Of a stretch of 64,000 nt of DNA, positions 15,918 through 24,366 are shown piece by piece. Positions within the stretch are counted from its first letter, which is position 1; each line of letters opens with the position of its first letter. Origin of the DNA: Curtobacterium sp. 9128 (GTDB lineage Bacteria; Actinomycetota; Actinomycetes; Actinomycetales; Microbacteriaceae); the NCBI RefSeq assembly GCF_900086645.1, contig NZ_LT576451.1, positions 1,364,001 through 1,428,000 of the forward strand, given 5' to 3'. The position numbers were made by a program, and so were the translations under genes. The notes under the pieces were generated by a model. The model searched no databases. It saw only the letters and a program-made list of their open reading frames with translations, and was not told the origin of the DNA.

Positions 15918-17258
15918 GTGTACAGAGCAGTGTTCACCGCCGCAGCGGCGGCCGTGCTCGTCGTCGCCGGGGCACTCCCGGCGCAGGCGGCACCACGTTC
16001 CAGCACGCCGGGGACGCCGACCTCGGTGTCGGTGACCGGTACGGCGACCGATGCCGACGTCACGTGGGGCCTGCCACGGTCCGGCGCGAAGGTGCTCGGG
16101 TGGGCCGTCACCGTCCGTCCGGCCGAGCACCAGCCGCGGCACGGGGTCGACCTGCTGCGCGCATCGGCGCGGTCCGACCACTTCGGCGACCTGACGGCCG
16201 GTACGACGTACTCCTTCACCGTGCGGGCGGTCGGCACGAGGGGCCCCGGCCCGGCCGCGACCGTGCGGTACCAGCCGGTCGCGCCCGCTCCGGTGGGGCA
16301 GTCGCTGTTCGCGCTCGACGCGGCAGGGAACGTCGTCCGCTTCCCGACGACGGGGACCGGCACACCGGCCACCATCGCGCCGAACGGTGCCGGCTACACG
16401 GCGAACGACGAAGGCGACGTGTTCGTGCCGTCGGCCGACCGGACCGCCATCGTGATGTACCCGGAGGGCGGGGGCGCTGCACAGACCATCGCGACGGGCC
16501 TGCACCTCACCGCTGATCTCCGGACGGACCTCACGGGCAACCTGTACTGGGTGGACAGCGTCACCGGCGGGGTTGTGAGGCTCGCCAGGGCGGGCGGGCC
16601 CGCGACGCCGTGGGTGTCCTTCGGGCCGGTGCCGAACTCGGGCACCACGACCCTCTGGGCCGTCGGACGGGACGGCACCGTGTCGACCTGGACGAGCACG
16701 ACGACGACGGCCTCGGTCGTGACGAGGACCCCGGCGGGGACGACCACCACCAGGACCATCAGCTCCGGCGCGACGGGGGTGTTCGGCTACGTGCGGGCGC
16801 TCCTCGCCGACGCCCACGGTGGGCTGTACATCGACTGGAGCTCGCCCGGTGGAGCTGGCTCGTACATCTGGGCCGCGCTGCCCGCCGGGGCGACCACGTG
16901 GGTCTCGGCCGAACCGCGGCTGGCGTTCGAGTACGGCGCGACGAACTCGTCGTCGTTCCGGCTGTTGCAGTCGAAGGAGTGGTGCACCTCGCCCGCCGAG
17001 AACTCCGGGCAGTGCTCCGTCGACCGGTCGATCCCGTCGCTGCTCGTCCGGGCGCTCGACGGCACGACGTCGTCGGTCCCCGTGTCCGGGCTGACCGCCG
17101 GGTCGCGCGGATCGAACGTCGGCGCCGCTGACGAGGCCGGCGACGTGTTCATCGACGTCGACCAGGCACCGACCGCCGGGCTGTGGCGGGTCCCGGCTGC
17201 CGGGGGTGCAGCGCAGCAGCTGTCCACCGCGCAGTTCTCCCGCTTGCTGGTGATCTAG
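15918..17258 (+). CDS. Secreted Fn3 plus beta-propeller-like protein
   Basis: A 446-residue exported protein starting at GTG with AGGGG eight bases upstream. A signal peptide (AVFTAAAAAVLVVAGALPAQA, cleaved about residue 25) is followed by one fibronectin type III domain: PTSVSVTGTATDADVTWGLP to LTAGTTYSFTVRAVG. The remaining ~330 residues are repeated strands of the LFALDAAGNVVRFPT / TANDEGDVFVPSADR / TDLTGNLYWVDSVTGGVVRL kind, as in NHL or SMP-30-like propellers. There is no cell-wall anchor. It may bind extracellular glycans or proteins, but no catalytic residues are recognisable. It is monocistronic, ending at a large palindrome. Confidence 0.75.
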   Translation: MYRAVFTAAAAAVLVVAGALPAQAAPRSSTPGTPTSVSVTGTATDADVTWGLPRSGAKVLGWAVTVRPAEHQPRHGVDLLRASARSDHFGDLTAGTTYSFTVRAVGTRGPGPAATVRYQPVAPAPVGQSLFALDAAGNVVRFPTTGTGTPATIAPNGAGYTANDEGDVFVPSADRTAIVMYPEGGGAAQTIATGLHLTADLRTDLTGNLYWVDSVTGGVVRLARAGGPATPWVSFGPVPNSGTTTLWAVGRDGTVSTWTSTTTTASVVTRTPAGTTTTRTISSGATGVFGYVRALLADAHGGLYIDWSSPGGAGSYIWAALPAGATTWVSAEPRLAFEYGATNSSSFRLLQSKEWCTSPAENSGQCSVDRSIPSLLVRALDGTTSSVPVSGLTAGSRGSNVGAADEAGDVFIDVDQAPTAGLWRVPAAGGAAQQLSTAQFSRLLVI

Positions 17259-17300
17259 CCACGCTGCCCCCGGGCGGGCCGGGTGCGGGCCGGGCCGGCT

Positions 17301-17392
17301 GCCGAATCGCGCGTAGGAGGTCGAATCGCGCGTAGGAGGTCCGGATTTCCGACCCCCTACGCGCGATTCCGCCTGCTACGCGCGGTTCGGCC
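17301..17392. terminator. Large palindrome of family 2
   Basis: Two direct copies of GAATCGCGCGTAGGAGGTC are followed, after a short TTT-containing turn near 17345-17349, by inverted copies (CTACGCGCGATTC, then CTACGCGCGGTTC). The arms span roughly 17301-17346 and 17350-17392. It sits between the convergent secreted-protein and epimerase genes and would act as a bidirectional terminator. A second member lies at 24367-24441. Confidence 0.75.
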
Positions 17393-17423
17393 CAAGCGTC
17401 CGCGGGCAGTGCGCCCGGCCGCG

Positions 17424-18347
17424 TCAGGCGAGACCGGCCGTCCGGCGGCAGACCTCGTCCCACGGGGTCGGCTCGATGCCGAAGTACTCGCGGGACGCCG
17501 TGTCGTCGAGCACGTACGGCGCGGTCCACTGGTAGCTCATCTCGGCGACCTCCTTCATCATCGGCGACACGAGCCCGATCGCGCGGATCGCACCAGCGGG
17601 TAGCCGCCGCACCGTCACCGGGGGCTTCCCCGCGGCGGCCAGCACGTCGGTCAGCGCCTCGACCTGCGACCTCGGCGGGTTCGACGGGACGTGCCAGACC
17701 CTGCCGAGCGCCTGCTCGTCGGTCGCCGCGGCGACGATCGTCCTGGCGACGTCCAGCACGTCCGTGAAGGTGTGCGGCAGGTCGGTGCGGCCGATCATCG
17801 TCACCGCCTTGCCCTGCAGTGCCGCGGGCAGCACACGGGTGATGTGCCCGTTCTCGCCGATGCCCGGGCCGAGGTAGTCCGAGCCGCGGACCTCGACGGT
17901 GCGGATCCGTCCGGCCCGGTGCAGCTCGAGCGCGTCGTGCCACATCCGCGCCCGGAGCATGCCCTTGTGGTCGGTGGCGGCATCCGGCATGCCCTCGCGC
18001 ATCGGGGAGCCGACCGGCCCGTACGGGTAGAGGTTGCCGGTGATCGCGTACACGGCCCCGGTCCGCTCGGCCGCCGTCAGCAGCGAGGCCGCGAGTGGGG
18101 GCCAGTTCGCCTCCCACTGCGTGTAGTTCCCCGGGTTCGCGCAGTTGTACAGGACCGCCGCACCGTCGGCGGCCCGGGTGAGCGCCTCGGGATCCGAGGC
18201 GTCCAGGGCGACGTGACCGACAGCCTCCAGGCCGGTGTCCCGACCCGAGCGTGTGGCGACCGTGACGCGCTCGCCGCGGGCCGCGAGCAGTTCCGCGACG
18301 TGCCGGCCGACGGGTCCGGCGCCGATGACCAGGTGGAGCTCCGACAT
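17424..18347 (-). CDS. NAD-dependent epimerase/dehydratase-like oxidoreductase
   Basis: A 307-residue atypical/extended SDR. The Rossmann motif is LHLVIGAGPVGRHVAELLAA, followed by LYNCANPGNYTQWEANWPPL and NLYPYGPVGSPM. The usual Tyr-x-x-x-Lys dyad is not obvious (the region reads DHKGMLRARMWHDALE), so it may belong to the NmrA-like or atypical group and need not be a true epimerase. The ATG follows AAGGGACACACC. It is divergent from a TetR gene whose palindromic operators fill the shared promoter region, so it is probably induced when that repressor is released. Confidence 0.8.
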   Translation of the reverse strand: MSELHLVIGAGPVGRHVAELLAARGERVTVATRSGRDTGLEAVGHVALDASDPEALTRAADGAAVLYNCANPGNYTQWEANWPPLAASLLTAAERTGAVYAITGNLYPYGPVGSPMREGMPDAATDHKGMLRARMWHDALELHRAGRIRTVEVRGSDYLGPGIGENGHITRVLPAALQGKAVTMIGRTDLPHTFTDVLDVARTIVAAATDEQALGRVWHVPSNPPRSQVEALTDVLAAAGKPPVTVRRLPAGAIRAIGLVSPMMKEVAEMSYQWTAPYVLDDTASREYFGIEPTPWDEVCRRTAGLA

Positions 18348-18371
18348 GGTGTGTCCCTTCGGATCGATTGG

Positions 18372-18468
18372 GAGAGCAGTGCTCTCGTCCCCTCGAGCAT
18401 GACATCGCTCCGAGACAAAAGCAAGAGCAGTGCTCTCTCTTGTGTGCAGTGCTCTCCCGTGGCAGGGT
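18372..18468. promoter_or_regulatory. Divergent promoters with three TetR operators
   Basis: Three copies of the AGAGCAGTGCTCT palindrome are present: GAGAGCAGTGCTCTC (18372-18386), AGAGCAGTGCTCT (18424-18436) and a partial TGCAGTGCTCTC (18445-18456). For the minus-strand epimerase, TTGCTT (-35, 18424-18419) and CATGCT (-10, 18401-18396) are 17 bases apart. For the plus-strand tetR, TTGTGT (18440-18445) and CAGGGT (18463-18468) are also 17 apart, placing the transcription start at the ATG. Every operator overlaps or abuts a promoter element, the layout expected for repression of both genes. Confidence 0.75.
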
Positions 18469-18474
18469 GGGGGC

Positions 18475-19290
18475 ATGGCAGACCGGGCTCCGACCGCACG
18501 TGACCTCGCTCGCGAGACGATCCGGACGCGCATCCTCGACGCGGCCCGGGCGCGACTCACCGAGGAGGGGCCGGCCCAGCTGAGCCTGCGTGCGGTGGCG
18601 CGCGACGTCGGCATGGTCTCGTCCGCGACCTACCGGTACTTCCCGAGTCGCGACGACCTGCTCACCGCGCTGCTCGTGCAGGACTACAACGAGCTCGGCG
18701 CGGCCGTCGAGCGCGCGGACGCGTCGCGCGACCTGACCGACGTCGGCGGTCGGTGGATGGCGGCGTGCCGCGCGATCCGGGAGTGGTCGGTCGGACACCC
18801 CGGTGACTTCGCGCTGCTCTACGGCAGCCCGGTCCCCGGGTACGCAGCGCCGCAGGAGACGATCGAGCCCGCCACACGGGCGACGCTCGTGCTGGTCCGG
18901 ATCGCGCTCGACGCGACGGTCGGGAGGCCCGGGTCGGCTCCGGCAGGTGCGCCGGCACCCGGGGTTGCCATGTCGGGCCCCGCTGCGGCCGGGCCGTCGG
19001 CGGGGCCGGTGGTGGCCGATGCGGTGGCGTACATCCGGGCGCTCGGGTACGTGGAGGACATCGACGACGAGGTGGTCATGCGGACGCTGATGGCGTGGAC
19101 GTCGCTCTTCGGCACGGTGTCGTTCGAGCTGTTCGGCCACTACGTCGGATCGGTGTCGGACCACGCCGCGTACTTCGACCTCGTCGCGGAGCGGCTCGCG
19201 GCGGACATCGGGTTCGTCGCGGTGGCATCAGGAGCTCCCAGTCCCGCTGTGGACGGTGCGGATCATCCCCAGATCGGGGCGGCACGCTGA
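18475..19290 (+). CDS. TetR-family regulator
   Basis: A 271-residue TetR regulator with an N-terminal HTH: RETIRTRILDAARARLTEEG, then LSLRAVARDVGMVSSATYRYFPSRDDLL. The C-terminal domain is of the larger TetR type ('WHG'-like, with HPGDFALLYGSPVPGY and an FGTVSFELFGHYVG helix). An Ala/Gly/Pro-rich linker interrupts it near residues 155-185. The start was chosen at ATG 18475, seven bases after a -10 hexamer, which implies a leaderless mRNA. It is divergent from the epimerase gene and very probably represses both through the AGAGCAGTGCTCT sites. Confidence 0.9.
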   Translation: MADRAPTARDLARETIRTRILDAARARLTEEGPAQLSLRAVARDVGMVSSATYRYFPSRDDLLTALLVQDYNELGAAVERADASRDLTDVGGRWMAACRAIREWSVGHPGDFALLYGSPVPGYAAPQETIEPATRATLVLVRIALDATVGRPGSAPAGAPAPGVAMSGPAAAGPSAGPVVADAVAYIRALGYVEDIDDEVVMRTLMAWTSLFGTVSFELFGHYVGSVSDHAAYFDLVAERLAADIGFVAVASGAPSPAVDGADHPQIGAAR

Positions 19291-19381
19291 CGCGCCGGGC
19301 GCTCCTGGGGTAGACAGGTCCCGACGCCGAGACCGACCCGACGGCCGGACCAACCACCCGCAGCCGTGATCAGGAGGCAAG

Positions 19382-19420
19382 TTGCAGCGCAGCACGACGC
19401 CCGTCGGGGCCCACCGATGA
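19382..19420 (+). CDS. Possible 12-residue leader peptide
   Basis: A perfect AGGAGG (19372-19377) is followed four bases later by TTG and a 12-codon frame, MQRSTTPVGAHR, whose TGA overlaps the ATG of the glycosyltransferase (ATGA). The glycosyltransferase start has no good ribosome site of its own. A small coupled leader is therefore plausible. The 4-base spacing is short and the peptide may be incidental; the AGGAGG could serve a different start. Confidence 0.35.
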   Translation: MQRSTTPVGAHR

Positions 19421-21441
19421 CCTCGCTCGACGTCAGCAGGCAGGACCGCCGTCGACTCGGGCGGGGGACCGCTCGTCGTCGCATCGTGACGGTCCGCACC
19501 GTCGCGCTCCTCGCGTCGCTCGCCGGCATCAACTACGTGGCGTGGCGCTGGGCCGCGTCCGTGAACTGGCACTCCTGGTGGATCGCGGTGCCGCTGATCC
19601 TCGCCGAGACCTACAGCGTCATCGACTCGCTGCTCTTCGCCTTCGGCGCCTGGCGGCTCCGCGAGCGTGGCGAACCGCCGACGACACCGAGCACCGACGT
19701 CACCGTCGACGTCTTCATCACGACGTACAACGAGCCGGTCGAGCTCGTCGTGCGGACCGCCACGGCCGCGAAGGCGATCACCTACCCGCACGCCACGTGG
19801 ATCCTCGACGACGGCAACCGCCCCGAGATGCGCCGGGCTGCCGAGGAGCTCGGCATCGGCGTGATCACGCGCGGACAGGACTGGATCGACCGACCTCGTC
19901 ACGCCAAGGCCGGCAACCTCAACAACGCGCTGCTCGCCACCCAGGGCGAGTTCCTGCTCATCCTCGACGCCGACCAGGTCCCCGACCCGGCGATCCTCGA
20001 CCGCACGCTCGGCTACTTCAAGGACCCGCAGATGGCGCTCGTGCAGACGCCGCAGTGGTTCGAGAACGTGCCGGACGCCGACCTGCTCGGCAGCCAGGCG
20101 CCCCTGTTCTACGGCCCCATCCAGCAGTCGAAGGACGGCTGGAACGCCGCGTTCTTCTGCGGGTCGAACGCGATCCTCCGTCGTGAAGCGCTGATGCAGC
20201 TCGGGATCTCGCGCTACGTCACCGAGGTCGAGGCGTCCGTGCAGCGCACGATCAAGACCTCGCGCAAGCTGCTGTCCCGTGCGCGGGAGACCGAGACCGA
20301 CGACCGCGTGCTCGGGGCGCTCGACGACGCCGAGGCCGTGGTCGACCGGGCCCGCGACGCGATCACCCGCGGGGAGCCCCTCGGCGACGTCACGTACGAG
20401 TTCCAGCGCGGCATCGACGCGATCGCCTTCCGGTTCGCGGCGAACGACCTCGAATCGGTGCGCAACGACCTGCAGGAACTCGCGGCGATGTCCACCGACG
20501 CGGGCACGTTCGCCGGGCTCGACGACGCGGCGCTCGACGTGCTCGGGCAGCGCGGCGCGTCACCGGTCGCCGCGATCGAGTCGATCGCCGTGCTCGCGCG
20601 GGCGGTCGACGTCAACCGTGGCGACGAGGCGCAGGCGATCATGCCGCTGGCGACGATCTCGGTGACCGAGGACATGGCGACCGCGATGCGCCTGCACGGC
20701 CTCGGCTGGAAATCCGCCTACCACGACGAGATCCTCGCGAAGGGCCTGGCGCCGGAAGACCTGCCGACGATGCTCGTGCAGCGACTCCGGTGGGCGCAGG
20801 GCACGATGCAGGTGTTCTTCCGCGAGAACCCGCTCGTGCAGAAGGGGCTGTCGTTCGGGCAGCGCCTCATGTACTTCTCCACGATGTGGAGCTACCTGTC
20901 GGGGTTCGCGGCGATCGTCTACATCGCCGCTCCGGTGCTCTGCCTGTCGTTCGGGGTCGTGCCCGTGCAGGCCTACAGCGTGGACTTCTTCGCACGGCTG
21001 ATCCCGTTCCTGGTCCTCAACCAGCTGCTCTTCTGGGTGGTGGCCGCAGGCAGACCGACCTGGCGCGGGCAGCAGTACTCGCTCGCGCTGTTCCCGGTGT
21101 GGATCGAGAGCGTCACCAGTGCGTTCGAGAACGTGTTCCGCGGCAAGCCGCTCGGGTTCCGGGTGACGCCGAAGGTGCGCGACGAGACCGAGCAGAAGCC
21201 GCGATGGGACCTGGTCCGACCGCAGCTGTTCGCGATGGGCGCGCTCGTCGCGGCGCTGATCCTGATCGGCATCCGCTACCTCAGCGGCCAGGCCTCCGGG
21301 ATCGCTCCGCTCGTGAACACCGCGTGGGTGGTGTTCGACCTGTGCATCTTCAGCATCGTGATCCGAGCCGTGCTCTACCGCGGCCCGTCGACCGCGGTGC
21401 AGTCCGAGCACGAGTCGAGCACCGCCGGGGGCCCGCTGTGA
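19417..21441 (+). CDS. Cellulose-synthase-like family 2 glycosyltransferase
   Basis: A 674-residue processive membrane GT2. Two N-terminal hydrophobic segments (~25-75) precede the catalytic domain, which has TYNEP, ILDDGN (Asp131/132), ILDADQVPD (Asp184/186), FCGSNAILRRE (~247-257), TED (417-419) and QRLRW (455-459), followed by at least four C-terminal transmembrane segments. These are the substrate- and acceptor-site motifs of BcsA-like synthases. Between CGS and TED there are ~170 residues, whereas in BcsA-type enzymes the gap is only a few tens (from memory). The extra ~140 residues are charged and helical. No PilZ c-di-GMP motif is visible. It leads an operon with an RsbW-like ATPase and an OpgC fusion, so a secreted, acyl-modified polysaccharide is likely. 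Confidence 0.88.
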   Translation: MTSLDVSRQDRRRLGRGTARRRIVTVRTVALLASLAGINYVAWRWAASVNWHSWWIAVPLILAETYSVIDSLLFAFGAWRLRERGEPPTTPSTDVTVDVFITTYNEPVELVVRTATAAKAITYPHATWILDDGNRPEMRRAAEELGIGVITRGQDWIDRPRHAKAGNLNNALLATQGEFLLILDADQVPDPAILDRTLGYFKDPQMALVQTPQWFENVPDADLLGSQAPLFYGPIQQSKDGWNAAFFCGSNAILRREALMQLGISRYVTEVEASVQRTIKTSRKLLSRARETETDDRVLGALDDAEAVVDRARDAITRGEPLGDVTYEFQRGIDAIAFRFAANDLESVRNDLQELAAMSTDAGTFAGLDDAALDVLGQRGASPVAAIESIAVLARAVDVNRGDEAQAIMPLATISVTEDMATAMRLHGLGWKSAYHDEILAKGLAPEDLPTMLVQRLRWAQGTMQVFFRENPLVQKGLSFGQRLMYFSTMWSYLSGFAAIVYIAAPVLCLSFGVVPVQAYSVDFFARLIPFLVLNQLLFWVVAAGRPTWRGQQYSLALFPVWIESVTSAFENVFRGKPLGFRVTPKVRDETEQKPRWDLVRPQLFAMGALVAALILIGIRYLSGQASGIAPLVNTAWVVFDLCIFSIVIRAVLYRGPSTAVQSEHESSTAGGPL

Positions 21442-21842
21442 CCGCCGCGTTCGACGTGCCGGCGACCGTGGAGTCGCTCGACACCGTGCAGGACCGCTTC
21501 GCCGCGTGGTGGGACACCCTCGGCATCGACGACGTCCGCCTCCGCTTCGCGCTCGAGACCGCCGTGGCGGAGATCGCTGCGAACATCGTCGAGCACACCC
21601 TCCGCACCGACCAGGAGGCCGGACGGCGGTACTCGGTCGAGCTCGCCGAGACCGAGCACGCCGTGACGGCGGTGCTCCGCGACAACGGCAGGCCGGCGGA
21701 CGTCGACCTCAGCGCCGTGACGATGGCCGACGTCGACGCCGAGAGCGGGCGTGGCCTGGCGCTCGCGATCGCCGCACTCGACCGCCTCGAGCACCGGCAC
21801 GAGGACGGCCACAACGTCTGGACCCTGGTGTGCGCGCGGTGA
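21438..21842 (+). CDS. RsbW-like GHKL ATP-binding protein
   Basis: A 134-residue stand-alone GHKL ATPase of the anti-sigma-factor kinase type. The N-box is ETAVAEIAANIVEHT (Glu and Asn), G1 is LRDNGRPAD and G2 is ESGRGLALAIAALDR. It starts at GTG overlapping the GT2 stop, and its own stop overlaps the next GTG, so all three genes are coupled. RsbW-like proteins phosphorylate STAS antagonists or sequester sigma factors. Neither partner is encoded nearby, so the protein may act directly on the polysaccharide machinery. That role is inference. Confidence 0.88.
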   Translation: MTAAFDVPATVESLDTVQDRFAAWWDTLGIDDVRLRFALETAVAEIAANIVEHTLRTDQEAGRRYSVELAETEHAVTAVLRDNGRPADVDLSAVTMADVDAESGRGLALAIAALDRLEHRHEDGHNVWTLVCAR

Positions 21843-24340
21843 GGGGAGTGCTCGTCCGCACGGTCGCCGTCCTCGTCGCCTCGGCGAGCCTGCTCATCGG
21901 CGGAGCGCTGCCGGCACAGGCCGTCACGGCGTCGACGCCAGCGCAGCCCGCCACCGGGAAGACCTGGTTCGGACCAGACCTCGACTGGGGCGCCGACGCA
22001 CCGGACGGGTACGAGGGCCGACTCGGAGCGACCCCTTCCAGCTACGGCGTCGAGATCGACTACCCGATCGACCGGAGCGCCGAACGAGAACTGCTCCGCT
22101 CGACCCGGGCTGCTGCGACGCAGGGCGCGACCCTCGTCGTGAGCCTCGAACCCGACGTGTCGCTCCGGTCGCTGACCACGGCAGACGCCCGGCACGCCAA
22201 CGAGCTGCTGCAGGAGATCCACCGGCAGTACGACACGACGGTGCTGGTCCGGTTCGCGCCACAGATGAACGGGACGTGGGTGCGGTGGGGGCAGCAGCCG
22301 ACGCAGTTCGTCACGGCGTTCCGCACGCTGGCGGCCCAGGTGCACGCGGGGAGCTCCGACGCGGCGATGGTGTGGTCACCGTCGTACGGTGCCGGGTACC
22401 CGTTCGGCGAGTCCGCCGGACGGCTGCAGGACCTCTCCGCGACCGACGTCTCGAAGCTCGACACGAACGGCGACGGACAGCTCACCGCCGCCGACGACCC
22501 GTACGAGCCGTACTGGCCGGGCGACGCTTCGGTCGACTGGGTCGGCCTGTCCATGTACTACTTCGGCAAGGGCAAGGCGACGGAAGCCGCTGGCCGCGAC
22601 GTCCCGCTCACCACGAACGACGTGCCGGAGTCCGGAGAGGTCCAGGCGCGGTTCGACGAGACCTGGGGGTACGAGCAGTCACAGTCGCGTGGCGACTTCT
22701 ACGACCGCTTCGCCGTCGGGCACGACCGCCCGATGCTCCTCGACACCGGGGCGCTCTACGACCACTCGCTGCAGGGTGCCGCGGAGCTCGACGTCAAGCA
22801 GGGGTGGTGGCGACAGGTCTTCACGGCGCTCGAGGACCGACCGCTCATCCGGGGTGTGACCTTCCTCGAGACCAACCGTCGGGAGCCAGAGGCCGGCAAC
22901 CGCGTGGCCGACTGGCGCGACACGGCCGTACCGGGCATCGCCGGGTCGTTCCGCACGGACCTGCGGGCCGCGGACCGGTTCGTGTTCGGTCCGGTCACCG
23001 AACGGGTGACCCCGCAGGACGGCAACGCAGCGACGAACCAGCAGCTCGACACCGGCGGTGACCAGATGGCGTGGATCGTCTGGTGCGCCGTCGCACTGGC
23101 GATCGTGTTCCTGCTGAGCGGGGTGTTCGGCAGGCTGCTGCCGAGCTGGCGGTACCCCGACGACGGCAAGCCGGGGCGCGACCTGCGGCTCGACCTGTTC
23201 CGCGGGTTCATCATCCTGGCGGTCGTGATCACGCACATCGAGATCGGCGGCCCGTACTCGTACATCACCTTGCACGCCGTCGGAGCGATCACCGGCGCGG
23301 AGATGTTCGTGTTCCTGTCCGGCATGGTCCTCGGCATGACGTACCCGCTGGCGATCAAGAAGTTCGGCGAGTGGGTGGCCGCGGTCGGCGCGTGGAAGCG
23401 TGCGCGCAAGCAGTACCTCGTCACGCTGGCGGTGATCGCGGTCGTCTTCGCGCTGAGCTTCGTGCCGTTCCTGAACACCGATGCGATCACGACGTTCACG
23501 GACCGGGGGACCGGCACCGGCGGCGTCGGCGCAGAGGGGCGCGTCTACGACCTCTACCCGAACGCGATGCAGCTGCTCGCCTACCCGCCGCCCTGGTACG
23601 CGATCCGGCAGTTCCTGCTGCTCGAGATGGGCCCGTGGCCGTTCAACATCATGGGGCTCTTCGTGGTGCTGAGCCTGTTCATCCCGCCGCTGCTCTGGGT
23701 GATCCGCCGCGGCTTCTGGTGGGCGGTGCTCCTCGTCAGCTGGGCGCTGTACGTCTTCCAGGCCCTCGTTCCGGCGTTCCAGCCGCTGCACTCGCAGTTC
23801 GAGTCCGTCTTCCCGCTGCTCACCTGGCAGGTCGTGTTCACCCACGGGCTGGTGCTCGGCTACTACCGGCGGCAGATCGTCGGCGCGCTGACCGGTCGGC
23901 TCGGCAAGGTCCTCGTCGGGATCGGGATCTGCGGCTACGCCGGGTTCCTGGTCTACGTCTGGGCGGCGAACCACCTCGGGTTCACGCCCGTGCCGTTCCC
24001 CGCGTCGATGTACGACGACCTGTACAACACCGCGTACCAGCGCGTCGACCTGCAGTGGGGCCGACTGGTCGACATCGCGTTCTTCGCCGTCGTCTCGTAC
24101 GCGATCCTCACGGTGTTCTGGAAGCCGATCGCGGCGGCCATCGGGTGGCTGTGGATCCCGATCGGACAGGCGAGCCTCTACGTGTTCGTCTGGCAGGTGT
24201 TCTTCGCGCTGGCGATCGCGTCGATCCCCGGTGTCGACTGGGGCAACGCCTGGATCGGCTTCGCGACCCACTCGGCGCTGATCCTGCTCGCCTGGTACAT
24301 GGTCCGCAAGAAGTTCCTGTTCAGCGTGATCCCGCGTTGA
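21839..24340 (+). CDS. GH26-like domain fused to OpgC-type acyltransferase
   Basis: An 833-residue protein starting at GTG that overlaps the previous stop. A signal segment (VAVLVASASLLIGGALPAQA) leads an exported domain (~35-385) with the GH26 mannanase pattern: VRFAPQMNGTWVRWG, AMVWSPSYG, YWPGDASVDWVGLSMYY. In GH26 enzymes the acid/base is the Glu of HEMNG; here the residues are Pro141-Gln142. The nucleophile region reads PMLLDTGA with Asp302 where Glu is expected. Both catalytic Glu are therefore missing. An EF-hand-like loop DTNGDGQLTAADD starts at residue 208. From residue 410 about ten transmembrane helices match OpgC (DLFRGFIILAVVITHIEIGG), a membrane succinyl/acyl transferase. It probably binds and acylates the polymer made by the GT2. 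Confidence 0.8.
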   Translation: MRGVLVRTVAVLVASASLLIGGALPAQAVTASTPAQPATGKTWFGPDLDWGADAPDGYEGRLGATPSSYGVEIDYPIDRSAERELLRSTRAAATQGATLVVSLEPDVSLRSLTTADARHANELLQEIHRQYDTTVLVRFAPQMNGTWVRWGQQPTQFVTAFRTLAAQVHAGSSDAAMVWSPSYGAGYPFGESAGRLQDLSATDVSKLDTNGDGQLTAADDPYEPYWPGDASVDWVGLSMYYFGKGKATEAAGRDVPLTTNDVPESGEVQARFDETWGYEQSQSRGDFYDRFAVGHDRPMLLDTGALYDHSLQGAAELDVKQGWWRQVFTALEDRPLIRGVTFLETNRREPEAGNRVADWRDTAVPGIAGSFRTDLRAADRFVFGPVTERVTPQDGNAATNQQLDTGGDQMAWIVWCAVALAIVFLLSGVFGRLLPSWRYPDDGKPGRDLRLDLFRGFIILAVVITHIEIGGPYSYITLHAVGAITGAEMFVFLSGMVLGMTYPLAIKKFGEWVAAVGAWKRARKQYLVTLAVIAVVFALSFVPFLNTDAITTFTDRGTGTGGVGAEGRVYDLYPNAMQLLAYPPPWYAIRQFLLLEMGPWPFNIMGLFVVLSLFIPPLLWVIRRGFWWAVLLVSWALYVFQALVPAFQPLHSQFESVFPLLTWQVVFTHGLVLGYYRRQIVGALTGRLGKVLVGIGICGYAGFLVYVWAANHLGFTPVPFPASMYDDLYNTAYQRVDLQWGRLVDIAFFAVVSYAILTVFWKPIAAAIGWLWIPIGQASLYVFVWQVFFALAIASIPGVDWGNAWIGFATHSALILLAWYMVRKKFLFSVIPR

Positions 24341-24366
24341 CGCCCGCCCTGGTGCGGTCCGCGGGC

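Noticed and set aside
21438-21842. Two-component sensor kinase fragment
   Set aside because: Its length, N/G1/G2 boxes and lack of an H-box or dimerisation helices fit a complete RsbW-like protein rather than a truncated histidine kinase.
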